Origin: Caballeronia cordobensis | GTDB lineage: Bacteria; Pseudomonadota; Gammaproteobacteria; Burkholderiales; Burkholderiaceae | Direction: 5' to 3' | NCBI RefSeq assembly: GCF_001544575.2 | Contig: NZ_FCNY02000014.1 | Coordinates: 1-64,000, forward strand | DNA: 64,000 nucleotides | In this document: piece by piece, positions 1-9,084 of the stretch | Layout: each line of letters starts with the position of its first letter | Position numbering within the stretch: position 1 is the stretch's first letter | Notes under the pieces: model-generated | What the model saw: the letters and a program-made list of their open reading frames with translations, nothing else | The model's database searches: none | What the model was told of the DNA's origin: nothing | Made by a program: the position numbers and the translations under genes

Positions 1-162
1 GGTGGCGTGTGCTGCACGTGCCGCGCGAAAGTGCTCGAAGGCGAAGTGAAGATGGAGAAGAACTACACGCTCGAACAACATGAGATCGATGATGGTTTCG
101 TGCTGACGTGTCAGTGTCATCCGGTGAGCGAACGTGTGGTCGTGAGTTTCGACGAGCGCTAA
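1..162 (+). CDS. paaE: PaaE, C-terminal end (partial): reductase subunit of phenylacetyl-CoA epoxidase
   Basis: Open from the first base to a TAA stop, giving the last 53 residues of a plant-type [2Fe-2S] ferredoxin domain. GVCCTCRAK holds two of the cluster cysteines and LTCQCHP the last one; the first cluster cysteine must lie left of the window. PaaE is the NAD(P)H-dependent reductase (FAD/NAD domain plus C-terminal ferredoxin) that passes electrons to the PaaABC di-iron oxygenase. The fragment alone could belong to a related oxygenase reductase, but the paa genes that follow make PaaE by far the best reading. Confidence 0.85.
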   Translation, partial: GGVCCTCRAKVLEGEVKMEKNYTLEQHEIDDGFVLTCQCHPVSERVVVSFDER

Positions 163-325
163 AACCATACGACTAGGGCCTGAGAGCCGCCGCATCCCAT
201 CGCGCGTATCGCAACGATGCGCGCGAACCCAAAACATCCAAAACCAGTTCAGGCGAGAAGTCGCTGGCAATGCGAGCATTGCGCGGCTTCGTCGCGGCCG
301 ATCATCCAACACATCGAGACTTGTC

Positions 326-1528
326 ATGACTGAAGCCTTCATCTGCGACGCGATTCGCACGCCTATCGGCCGCTACGGCGGTGTTTTCAAAGACGTCCGC
401 GCGGACGATCTCGGCGCCGTGCCGATCGCCGCGCTCATGAAGCGCAACGCATCGGTGGACTGGACGCAGATCGACGACGTGCTCTACGGCTGCGCGAATC
501 AGGCGGGCGAGGACAACCGCAACGTCGCGCGCATGTCGGGCCTGCTGGCGGGCTTGCCCATCGACGTTCCCGGTTCGACGATCAACCGTCTGTGCGGCTC
601 GGGCATGGACGCGGTCGGCAGCGCCGCACGCGCGATCAAGTCGGGCGATGGCGCGTTCTATATCGCGGGCGGCGTCGAAAGCATGACGCGCGCGCCGTTC
701 GTGATGGGCAAGGCGTCGAGCGCCTTCTCGCGTTCGGCCGATATCTTCGATACGACCATCGGCTGGCGTTTCATCAATCGTGCGATGCGCGAGCGTTATG
801 GCGTCGATTCGATGCCCGAGACGGCCGAGAACGTCGCCGTCGATTTCGGCGTCTCGCGCGACGCGCAGGACCGCTTCGCGCTGCGCAGCCAGCAACGCGC
901 CGCACGCGCGCAGGCGGACGGCACGCTGGCGCAGGAGATCGTTGCGGTTCATGTGCCGCAAAAGAAGGGCGAAACGATCGCGGTCGAACGCGATGAGCAT
1001 CCGCGCGAAACCACACTCGAAACGCTCGCGAAACTCAAGGGCGTCGTGCGTCCGGATGGCAGCGTAACGGCGGGCAATGCATCGGGCGTGAACGATGGCG
1101 CATGCGCGCTCATCATCGCGAACGAAGAGGCGGCAAAGCGCAATGGGCTCACGCCGCGCGCACGCATCATCGGCATGGCGACGGCAGGCGTCGCGCCGCG
1201 CATCATGGGCATCGGTCCCGCGCCCGCGACGAAGAAGCTTCTGGCGCGCACGGGTCTCACGCTCGAACAGTTCGACGTGATCGAACTCAACGAAGCCTTT
1301 GCATCGCAAGGCATTGCGGTGCTGCGTCAACTGGGGCTCGCCGAAGACGATCCGCGCGTGAATCCGAACGGCGGCGCCATTGCGCTCGGCCATCCGCTTG
1401 GCGCATCGGGCGCGCGTCTCGTGACGACCGCGATGTATGAGCTCGAGCGTCGCAATGGCCGCTATGCGCTGTGCACGATGTGCATCGGCGTGGGGCAGGG
1501 CATCGCGATCGCGATCGAGCGCGTCTGA
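326..1528 (+). CDS. paaJ: 3-oxoadipyl-CoA / 3-oxo-5,6-dehydrosuberyl-CoA thiolase
   Basis: A 400-residue thiolase of normal family length. The acyl-accepting cysteine is Cys90 in [10 protein letters not shown]; His356 in [10 protein letters not shown] and Cys386 in [10 protein letters not shown] complete the active site. PaaJ cleaves 3-oxoadipyl-CoA to succinyl-CoA and acetyl-CoA and also acts earlier in the phenylacetate route. The protein resembles PcaF of the beta-ketoadipate pathway just as closely, so the paaJ name rests on its neighbours: a paaE end 163 bp upstream and paaH 12 bp downstream. Probably co-transcribed with the two following genes. Confidence 0.9.
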   Translation: MTEAFICDAIRTPIGRYGGVFKDVRADDLGAVPIAALMKRNASVDWTQIDDVLYGCANQAGEDNRNVARMSGLLAGLPIDVPGSTINRLCGSGMDAVGSAARAIKSGDGAFYIAGGVESMTRAPFVMGKASSAFSRSADIFDTTIGWRFINRAMRERYGVDSMPETAENVAVDFGVSRDAQDRFALRSQQRAARAQADGTLAQEIVAVHVPQKKGETIAVERDEHPRETTLETLAKLKGVVRPDGSVTAGNASGVNDGACALIIANEEAAKRNGLTPRARIIGMATAGVAPRIMGIGPAPATKKLLARTGLTLEQFDVIELNEAFASQGIAVLRQLGLAEDDPRVNPNGGAIALGHPLGASGARLVTTAMYELERRNGRYALCTMCIGVGQGIAIAIERV

Positions 1529-1540
1529 GGGCCGCAAGAC

Positions 1541-3055
1541 ATGGCACAGGCTATTCAGGCATCGGACATCGTCGGCGTGATCGGCGCGGGCGCGATGGGC
1601 GCGGGCATTGCGCAGGTCGCGGCGCTCGCGGGGCATACCGTGCTGCTGCACGATCTCGATGCACATGCGCTCGACCGGGCGCGCGCGGGCATCGCGGCGA
1701 ACGTGCAGCGTCTCATCGACAAGAAGAAGCTCGACGAAAGCGCGGGACGCTCGGCGATCGACCGCGTGCGCAGCATCACGAATCTCACCGACATGCGCGC
1801 TGCTTCGCTCGTCATCGAAGCCGTTGCGGAACGGCTCGACGTCAAGCGGGCGCTGTTCGGCGAGCTTGAACGCATCGTGACGTCCGATTGCATTCTCGCG
1901 ACCAACACGTCGTCCATTTCGATTACGGCGATTGCCGCGCCGCTGACACATCCGTCGCGCGTGGTCGGCATGCACTTCTTCAACCCCGCGCCATTGATGG
2001 CGCTCGTCGAGGTCGTGCGCGGTCTTGCCACGTCCGAAGCCGTTGCGCAGACGGTGTACGCGACATCGGCGGCATGGGGCAAGAAGCCGGTCCATGCGAA
2101 GTCGACGCCGGGGTTCATCGTCAATCGCGTCGCGCGGCCGTTCTATGCCGAAGGCCTGCGCGTGCTCAACGAAGAGGGCGCGGACGCGGCTTCGATCGAT
2201 GCGGTGATGCGCGATGCGGGCGGCTTCAGAATGGGCCCGTTCGAGTTGATGGACCTGATCGGTCACGATGTGAACTTCGCGGTGACGCAATCGGTGTTCA
2301 ACGCGTATTTCAACGATCCGCGTTTCACGCCTTCGCTGATTCAACAGGAACTGGTGAATGCGGGTTTTCTCGGCCGCAAGACGGGCCGCGGTTTCTATGA
2401 CTATGCGGATGATGCCGGAAAGCCCGCCGTGCGCATCGAGACGAACATGCGCACGCCTTCGCATATCGTGCTGGGCGAGCGTGCGCCGCTATACGAACGC
2501 CTGCAATCGCGCATCGCAAGTGAGAGCACGAGCCGCAATGATCTGCCCGGCCTCATCGCGCAGATCGACGATGCGTATCTCTTTCTCACCGATGGCCGCA
2601 CCGCGACCGCACGCGCGCATGCGCTCGGCATCGACAACGTCGTGCTGATCGATCTCGCGCTCGACTATGCGAATGCAAAAAGCATTGCGGTGACGCGTGC
2701 GCGTCAATGCGCCGACGAAGCCTATGCCGCGATGGTCGGCGCGCTGACGAAGGCCGGCTATGCCGTGGTGCCCTTGAAGGATGTCGCCGGCATGGCCGTG
2801 ATGCGCACGGTCGTGATGCTCGTGAACGAGGCGGCGGATGCGGTGAACCAAGGCGTCTGCACGTGCGCCGATCTCGATCTCGCGATGGAGAAGGGCGTGA
2901 ACTATCCGCTCGGGCCGCTCGCGTGGGGCGAACGCATCGGCATCGCGCGCATTCACGATGTGCTGCTACACCTCGCGGCGCACTATGGCGAAGACCGCTA
3001 TCGCGCATCGCCGCTCATCGCGGCCTTGCGTCAGTCGGGGCAACGTTTTCATTGA
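1541..3055 (+). CDS. paaH: 3-hydroxyacyl-CoA dehydrogenase of phenylacetate degradation
   Basis: A 504-residue NAD-dependent 3-hydroxyacyl-CoA dehydrogenase. The Rossmann glycine motif GAGAMG is at residues 15-20, followed by the fold's acidic residue in LLHDLD; HFFNPAPLM and the GFIVNRV segment are typical of the family. It is longer than the approximately 280-residue single-unit enzymes because a second C-terminal helical domain is appended, as in the PaaH/PaaC type. It should oxidise 3-hydroxyadipyl-CoA to 3-oxoadipyl-CoA, the substrate of the thiolase encoded 12 bp upstream. The paa ligase gene follows. Confidence 0.9.
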   Translation: MAQAIQASDIVGVIGAGAMGAGIAQVAALAGHTVLLHDLDAHALDRARAGIAANVQRLIDKKKLDESAGRSAIDRVRSITNLTDMRAASLVIEAVAERLDVKRALFGELERIVTSDCILATNTSSISITAIAAPLTHPSRVVGMHFFNPAPLMALVEVVRGLATSEAVAQTVYATSAAWGKKPVHAKSTPGFIVNRVARPFYAEGLRVLNEEGADAASIDAVMRDAGGFRMGPFELMDLIGHDVNFAVTQSVFNAYFNDPRFTPSLIQQELVNAGFLGRKTGRGFYDYADDAGKPAVRIETNMRTPSHIVLGERAPLYERLQSRIASESTSRNDLPGLIAQIDDAYLFLTDGRTATARAHALGIDNVVLIDLALDYANAKSIAVTRARQCADEAYAAMVGALTKAGYAVVPLKDVAGMAVMRTVVMLVNEAADAVNQGVCTCADLDLAMEKGVNYPLGPLAWGERIGIARIHDVLLHLAAHYGEDRYRASPLIAALRQSGQRFH

Positions 3056-3100
3056 TGCTTTCGCGTCATTATTTTTCGGGCATTCATGCAGGAGACAACC

Positions 3101-4426
3101 GTGGTCCAAGCCATTGCACAACAGAGCGAACTGGAACCGATCGAACGCGCGAGCCGCGACGAACTTCAGGCATTGCAACTCGAGCGCCTCAAATGGACGC
3201 TGCGTCACGCCTATGAAAACGTGCCGCATTATCGCCGCGCATTCGATGCAGCCGGCGTGCATCCCGACGATCTGCGCGAGCTTTCCGATCTCGCGCGTTT
3301 TCCGACTACGTCGAAAACAGATCTTCGGGATAACTATCCTTTCGGTCTGTTCGCGGTGCCGCGCGATCAGGTCGTGCGCGTGCACGCATCGAGCGGCACG
3401 ACGGGCAAGCCTACGGTCGTCGGCTATACGGCGAAGGACATCGACACATGGGCGAATGTGACCGCGCGCTCGATTCGCGCGGCAGGCGGCCGTAAGGGCG
3501 ACACGCTGCATAACGCCTTCGGCTATGGCCTTTTCACGGGCGGACTCGGCATTCATTACGGCGCGGAACGTCTCGGCTGCATGGTCGTGCCGATGTCGGG
3601 CGGCCAGACGGAAAAGCAGGTGCAGATGATCCGGGACTTCGAGCCGAAGATCATTCTCGTCACGCCTTCCTACATGCTCAATCTGATCGACGAGATGGCG
3701 CGCCAGGGCATGGACCCGGCGAACACGTCGCTGAAGATCGGCATCTTCGGGGCCGAGCCGTGGAGCCAGGGCTTGCGCAGCGAGATCGAAACGCGTGCGG
3801 GCATTCAGGCGCTCGACATCTACGGCCTGTCGGAAATCATGGGGCCGGGCGTCGCGTGCGAATGCATCGAAACGAAAGACGGCCCGACGATCTGGGAAGA
3901 TCACTTCTATCCCGAGATCATCGATCCGATTACCGGCGAAGTGCTTCCCGAAGGCAGCACGGGCGAACTGGTCTTCACGTCGCTCTCCAAGGAAGCGATG
4001 CCGATGATCCGCTATCGCACCCGCGATCTGACTTCGCTTCTGCCGCCGAGCGCGCGTTCGATGCGCCGTCTCGCGAAGATCACGGGCCGCTCGGACGACA
4101 TGCTCATCATTCGCGGCGTCAACGTGTTCCCGAGCCAGATCGAAGAACTGATTCTTGCGATTCCGCGTTTGAGCGGCCAGTATCAGTTGTGCGTGTCGCG
4201 CGAGGGACACATGGATTCGCTGGCCGTTTCCGTCGAAGCGCGCGCCGAAGTCTGCGCGACCTTGAGCGAAGGCGATCGCGCCGGACTCTCGCGCGAGCTT
4301 CAGCATCGCGTCAAGACGATGGTCGGCGTATCGACGCAAGTGCGCGTGCTCGATTCCGGCGAAATTCCGACAACCGCCACCGGCAAGGCGAAACGCGTGG
4401 TTGATCTGCGCCCCGCGACCGTCTAA
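3101..4426 (+). CDS. paaK: Phenylacetate-CoA ligase
   Basis: An ANL-superfamily ligase that activates phenylacetate to phenylacetyl-CoA, the first pathway step. The ATP-binding loop SSGTTGKPT lies near residues 97-105, and the C-terminal hinge and lid (ITGRSDDMLIIRGVNVFPSQ) are present. I place the start at GTG 3101 because AGGAGA sits five bases ahead of it. An in-frame ATG at 3086 would add five residues but itself overlaps that Shine-Dalgarno sequence. With the GTG the protein has 441 residues, normal for PaaK. It is the last gene of the visible paa run and is followed by a GC hairpin. Confidence 0.92.
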   Translation: MVQAIAQQSELEPIERASRDELQALQLERLKWTLRHAYENVPHYRRAFDAAGVHPDDLRELSDLARFPTTSKTDLRDNYPFGLFAVPRDQVVRVHASSGTTGKPTVVGYTAKDIDTWANVTARSIRAAGGRKGDTLHNAFGYGLFTGGLGIHYGAERLGCMVVPMSGGQTEKQVQMIRDFEPKIILVTPSYMLNLIDEMARQGMDPANTSLKIGIFGAEPWSQGLRSEIETRAGIQALDIYGLSEIMGPGVACECIETKDGPTIWEDHFYPEIIDPITGEVLPEGSTGELVFTSLSKEAMPMIRYRTRDLTSLLPPSARSMRRLAKITGRSDDMLIIRGVNVFPSQIEELILAIPRLSGQYQLCVSREGHMDSLAVSVEARAEVCATLSEGDRAGLSRELQHRVKTMVGVSTQVRVLDSGEIPTTATGKAKRVVDLRPATV

Positions 4427-4443
4427 GCCTCTTCGAAGTCAAG

Positions 4444-4464
4444 CGCCCCGCGTTCCGCGGGGCG
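4444..4464 (+). terminator. GC-rich hairpin after paaK, possible terminator
   Basis: A perfect nine-base stem (CGCCCCGCG with CGCGGGGCG) around a TTC loop, 17 bases after the paaK stop. No T-run follows, so as an intrinsic terminator it would be weak. It may instead protect the mRNA 3' end. Confidence 0.5.
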
Positions 4465-4558
4465 TAACGTCATTCCCACCAAGTGGAGCGCGTGTTCCAC
4501 TTTCGGTGCGGCCTCGCATTCCTCTGCAGAAATACTTCCGCATAAACCCTCGCAATCG

Positions 4559-4568
4559 TTTGCGCAAA
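4559..4568. repeat. Palindrome TTTGCGCAAA upstream of the efflux operon
   Basis: A perfect 10-base palindrome within a looser wider dyad (CAA...TTG), about 113 bases before the first efflux gene. It would suit an operator, but no regulator gene is adjacent and the site could be chance. Nothing else stands out in the 254-base gap apart from the hairpin after paaK. Confidence 0.25.
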
Positions 4569-4680
4569 TTGTTATGTAAGCTTTAGTTGTGTCATCGTAG
4601 CGGGTGCATTCGCTCGGACAAGCTTGAGCAGGCGAACAGTATTCGAATAACGAACACCAAACGGGGCAGGCGGAACTTAG

Positions 4681-7600
4681 ATGTGGATCGTCAGACTCGC
4701 GCTCAGGCGCCCGTACACGTTCATCGTTCTGTCGCTGCTTTTGCTGATCATCGGTCCGCTCGTCATTGTGCGCACACCGACCGATATCTTTCCCAACATC
4801 GATATTCCGGTGGTCAGCGTCATCTGGTCTTATACGGGCTTGCCGCCCGATCAGATGGAACGCCGCATTACGCTCAACTATGAGCGCGGCTTGTCGGTGG
4901 CGGTGAATGACATCGAGCATATCGAGTCGGAATCGTTGCCGGGCATCGCGGTTATCCGCATCTACTTTCAGCCGAACGCGAACGTCGATGAAGCGATTGC
5001 CGAGATCACCGCGCTTTCGCAGACGCAATTGCGCTCGCTGCCGCCGGGCATCACGCCGCCGAACATTCTGCGTTTCAATGCATCGACAGTGCCGATTCTT
5101 CGACTCGCGTTATCGTCGGCGGAACTCACGGAGCAACAGCTCTACGACTTCGGCAACAGCTTTCTGAAGACGCAGCTTGCGACCGTGCAGGGCGCATCGG
5201 TGCCGCTGCCTTATGGCGGCAAGCAGCGGCAGATCATGGTCGATATCGATTCGCGCAAGCTGCAGGCGAAGAACCTCGCGCCGACCGATGTCGTCAACGC
5301 GATCAGCGCGCAGAATCTCATCCTGCCCACGGGCACGACGAAGATCGGCTCGACGGAATATTCGGTTGGCCTGAACGCGAGCCCTGGTTCGATCGAAGGC
5401 CTCAACGACATACCGATACGCACCGGCCCCGGCGGCACGATCTACATCAAGGACGTCGCGCATGTGCGCGATGGCTTTCAGCCGCAAACCAACATCGTGC
5501 GCGTGGACGGCACGCGCGCATCGCTACTCACGATCAACAAGAGCGGCAATGCATCGACGCTCGATATCGTCGCGCGCGTGAAGAACCTGTTGCCGACGCT
5601 GCGCGGCATGGTGCCCGAGTCGCTGAAGATCGAGCCGGTCGCGGATCAATCGCTTTTCGTGCGCGCGTCGGTGGAAGGCGTGTTGCGCGAAGCGGTCATC
5701 GCAGCGGGGCTGACCGCTTTGATGGTGCTGCTCTTTCTCGGAAGCTGGCGCGCGACGCTCATCATTGCGATCTCGATTCCGCTTTCCATGCTGACGTCGA
5801 TCGTCGCGCTTTCGGCGATCGGGCAGACGATCAACATCATGACGCTCGGCGGCCTCGCGCTCGCGGTCGGCATTCTCGTGGACGACGCGACTGTCGCGAT
5901 CGAGAACATCAGTCAGAACCTCGAACAAGGCAAGGAACTGGAGCAGGCGATTCTCGATGGCGCGCAGCAGATTGCCGTGCCCACACTCGTTTCGACGCTG
6001 TCCATCTGCATCGTCTTCATTCCGATGTTTCTGCTGACGGGCGTCGCGCATTATCTTTTCGTGCCGATGGCCGAAGCCGTCGTATTCGCGATGCTCGCGT
6101 CTTACTTCTTTTCGCGCACGCTCGTTCCGACGCTCGCGAAATATCTATTGCGCCATCACGAGCATATGGGCGGCGATGTCGAATCGATGAAAGGCTCGCG
6201 GAACGTTTTCGTGCGCATTCATCTTTCCTTCGAGCGTCATTTCGAATCGGTGCGCAAGCGCTATCGCGGCTTTCTCGAAGCGCAGCTCGCGCATCCGGGC
6301 CGCTTCGCATCGATCTTTCTCTTATGCTGCCTGCTCTCGCTCGGCCTTGCGCCGTTTCTCGGACGCGACTTCTTTCCGTCGGTCGATTCCGGCGTGATCG
6401 CGCTGCACATGCGCACGAAAACCGGTACGCGTATCGAGGAAACGGCGGCGTTGACCGATCGTGTCGATGCGCGCATCCGGCAATTGATTCCACGCGGCGA
6501 GATTCGCTCGATCATCGATAACATGGGCTTGCCGGTTTCGGGCATCAATCTCTCGTATAACAACACGGGCACGGTGAGTGCCGCCGACGCCGACGTGCTC
6601 ATCAGCCTCAATGAAGGTCACGCGCCGACCGAACGCTATATCCAAGAACTGAGAAAGCGGCTGCCGCAAGAGTTTCCGGGCGTGACGTTCTCGTTCCTGC
6701 CCGCGGATATCGTGAGCCAGATCCTCAACTTCGGCGTGCCCGCGCCGATCGATATCGCGATCACCGGGCGCGACGTGCGCGGCAATCGCGCCATTGCGAA
6801 CCGTGTGCTCGAAAAGATTCGCCGTGTGCCCGGTCTCGTCGATGCGCGCATTCAGCAACCGTCCGATCTGCCCACGATCAATGTCGAAGTGGATCGCACG
6901 AAGGCGTTGCAGGCGGGCTTCACGCAGCGCGATGTCGCGAACAATCTGCTCATCACGCTATCGGGCAGCCAGCAGACCACGCCCACGTTCTGGCTCAATC
7001 CGATAAACGGCGTGAGCTATCAGGTCATCACGACCGCGCCGCAGTACGACATGGATTCGCTGCAATCGGTTGCCAATATTCCGGTCACGTCCGCGAGCGG
7101 CAAGACCAATATTCTCGGCGCGCTCGCAACGTTGTCGCGAGGCGCGCGCGATGCGGTCGTGTATCACTACAACGCGCAGACCACCATCAATCTCTATGCG
7201 AGCACCGAGCGGCGCGATCTCGGCGCGGTGTCGGACGACGTGCAGCGTATCCTCGACGACGTGCGCGGCGAGTTGCCCAAAGGCTCGACGATCGAGATGC
7301 GCGGCCAGGTCGAGACGATGAACGGTTCGTTCTCCGGTCTCGCGTTCGGTCTCATTCTCGCGGTCGTGCTCGTGTATCTGCTGATCGTCGTGAACTTTCA
7401 GTCGTGGCTCGATCCGTTCATCATCATCACCGCATTGCCGGGCGCGCTCGCGGGCATCGTCTGGATGCTGTTCCTCACGCACACGACGCTTTCGATTCCC
7501 GCGCTGACGGGCGCGATCATGTGTATCGGCATCGCGACGGCGAACAGCATTCTCGTGGTGAGCTTCGCGCGCACGGCGCTCGCCGAGCACGGCGACGCGA

Positions 7601-7869
7601 TGCTTTCCGCGCTCGAAGCGGGTTATACGCGCTTCAGGCCCGTGCTGATGACGGCGCTCGCGATGATGATCGGCATGGTGCCGATGGCGATCGGCCTCGG
7701 CGAAGGCGGCGAGCAGAACGCGCCGCTCGGGCGCGCGGTCATCGGCGGACTCATGGTCGGCACCATCGCGACGCTGTTCTTCGTGCCGATCGTTTTCTCG
7801 ATGATCTATCGGCGCATGGAAGCGCGCGGCAAAGGCCCGAGCGCGAAGACGCGTGAAGCGGCGCAATAA
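4681..7869 (+). CDS. RND multidrug efflux pump, inner-membrane permease
   Basis: A 1062-residue proton-driven pump of the AcrB/HAE-1 or metal-RND-like superfamily. There is one N-terminal membrane helix, two large periplasmic loops, and two blocks of helices near residues 340-510 and 875-1045. The helix-4 segment GILVDDATVAIENI carries the paired aspartates of the proton relay. FPNIDIPVVSV near the N-terminus is a common family motif. It heads a three-gene operon with the adaptor 18 bp downstream and the outer-membrane channel after that. The substrate cannot be read from sequence. Confidence 0.92.
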   Translation: MWIVRLALRRPYTFIVLSLLLLIIGPLVIVRTPTDIFPNIDIPVVSVIWSYTGLPPDQMERRITLNYERGLSVAVNDIEHIESESLPGIAVIRIYFQPNANVDEAIAEITALSQTQLRSLPPGITPPNILRFNASTVPILRLALSSAELTEQQLYDFGNSFLKTQLATVQGASVPLPYGGKQRQIMVDIDSRKLQAKNLAPTDVVNAISAQNLILPTGTTKIGSTEYSVGLNASPGSIEGLNDIPIRTGPGGTIYIKDVAHVRDGFQPQTNIVRVDGTRASLLTINKSGNASTLDIVARVKNLLPTLRGMVPESLKIEPVADQSLFVRASVEGVLREAVIAAGLTALMVLLFLGSWRATLIIAISIPLSMLTSIVALSAIGQTINIMTLGGLALAVGILVDDATVAIENISQNLEQGKELEQAILDGAQQIAVPTLVSTLSICIVFIPMFLLTGVAHYLFVPMAEAVVFAMLASYFFSRTLVPTLAKYLLRHHEHMGGDVESMKGSRNVFVRIHLSFERHFESVRKRYRGFLEAQLAHPGRFASIFLLCCLLSLGLAPFLGRDFFPSVDSGVIALHMRTKTGTRIEETAALTDRVDARIRQLIPRGEIRSIIDNMGLPVSGINLSYNNTGTVSAADADVLISLNEGHAPTERYIQELRKRLPQEFPGVTFSFLPADIVSQILNFGVPAPIDIAITGRDVRGNRAIANRVLEKIRRVPGLVDARIQQPSDLPTINVEVDRTKALQAGFTQRDVANNLLITLSGSQQTTPTFWLNPINGVSYQVITTAPQYDMDSLQSVANIPVTSASGKTNILGALATLSRGARDAVVYHYNAQTTINLYASTERRDLGAVSDDVQRILDDVRGELPKGSTIEMRGQVETMNGSFSGLAFGLILAVVLVYLLIVVNFQSWLDPFIIITALPGALAGIVWMLFLTHTTLSIPALTGAIMCIGIATANSILVVSFARTALAEHGDAMLSALEAGYTRFRPVLMTALAMMIGMVPMAIGLGEGGEQNAPLGRAVIGGLMVGTIATLFFVPIVFSMIYRRMEARGKGPSAKTREAAQ

Positions 7870-7887
7870 ACAGGAAGCGGAGCAAGA

Positions 7888-9084
7888 ATGGACGAGCAGT
7901 TGTCGCAACGATCGGGTAACACGAAACGCACACGCTTGGTGATCGTGCTTGCGTTGATCGTGATCGTCGCGCTCATCGCGCAGGGCATCTGGTCGCGGCG
8001 CGCGGCGCATGCGGAACTCGAACGCGATGCCAGCGAACATGGCGTGCAGACGGTCGAGGTCATCAAGCCGCTGCGCATGAAGGCCTCGCAGGATCTCACG
8101 CTCGCGGGCGATATCCGCGCGTATTCCGATGCGCCGATCTTCGCGCGCACGAACGGTTATCTCAAGCGCTGGACCGTCGATATCGGCACGAAGGTGAAGA
8201 AGGGCGAATTGCTCGCGGAGATCGATGCGCCCGAAATCAACGATCAGCTTCGTCAGGCGCGCGCGGACGCGCAGACCGCGCGCGCGAACTATCTGCTTGC
8301 GAAGACCACGTCCGAGCGCTGGGCGCAGATGCTCAAGAACAACTCGGTGTCGCGTCAGGAGACCGACGAGAAGAACGGCGACATGCTTGCGAAGGAAGCC
8401 GCGCTGAACGCGGCGCAGGCGAATGTGTCGCGGCTCGAGCAGCTCGTATCGTTCCAGAAGATCTATGCGCCTTTCGATGGCGTCGTCACCGCGCGCAATA
8501 CGGATGTCGGTCAGCTGATCGATGCGGGCAGCGGCGCCGCGGGCCGCGAGCTCTTTCACATTCAGGATGCGTCGACGTTGCGCGTGTTCGTCGATGTGCC
8601 TCAGGCTTATGCGCGCATGATCACGGTGGGTCTGCCCGCCGAGCTGCTGCTCAACGAAGAGCGCAACCGCAAGTTCGAGGGCGTCACGGTGCGCACGGCG
8701 GGCGCGGTCGATCCGGTCGCGCGCACGATGCGTGTCGAAGTCGATGTGAAGAACCCGACGGGCGAGTTGCTCGCGGGCGCGTATGCGCAGGTGCGCTTCC
8801 GTCTCACGAGCGCCAATCCTTCGTACACGCTGCCGGGCAACGCGCTGCTGTTTCGCCCCGATGGCGTGCATGCCGCAAGCGTCGACGCGAACAATCGCGT
8901 GAAGCTGTTGCCGCTCACGCTCGGCACGGACTACGGCACGCGCGTGTCCATCGTCTCGGGATTGAATGGCGACGAGCGCGTGATCGTGAATCCGCCCGAT
9001 TCGATCATCGACGGCGCGACGGTGCGCGTTGGCCGGACGGATGCGCATGGCGGCGCATCGAAGACCGAAGGCAGCGAGTCGTGA
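7888..9084 (+). CDS. RND efflux periplasmic adaptor (membrane fusion protein)
   Basis: A 398-residue adaptor: short cytoplasmic start, one membrane anchor near residues 12-32, then lipoyl/barrel-sandwich halves flanking a helical hairpin rich in Ala, Gln and Lys (about residues 110-190), then beta-barrel and membrane-proximal domains. It should bridge the pump encoded 18 bp upstream and the channel encoded downstream. The Shine-Dalgarno GGAAGCGGAG lies just before the ATG. Its stop codon overlaps the next start as GTGA, indicating translational coupling. Confidence 0.9.
   Translation: MDEQLSQRSGNTKRTRLVIVLALIVIVALIAQGIWSRRAAHAELERDASEHGVQTVEVIKPLRMKASQDLTLAGDIRAYSDAPIFARTNGYLKRWTVDIGTKVKKGELLAEIDAPEINDQLRQARADAQTARANYLLAKTTSERWAQMLKNNSVSRQETDEKNGDMLAKEAALNAAQANVSRLEQLVSFQKIYAPFDGVVTARNTDVGQLIDAGSGAAGRELFHIQDASTLRVFVDVPQAYARMITVGLPAELLLNEERNRKFEGVTVRTAGAVDPVARTMRVEVDVKNPTGELLAGAYAQVRFRLTSANPSYTLPGNALLFRPDGVHAASVDANNRVKLLPLTLGTDYGTRVSIVSGLNGDERVIVNPPDSIIDGATVRVGRTDAHGGASKTEGSES

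Noticed and set aside
302-2464. Long open frame (720 codons) on the minus strand across paaJ and paaH
   Set aside because: Antisense shadow of strongly G/C-ending codons; Arg/His-rich, no family motif, and it lies over two well-identified genes.
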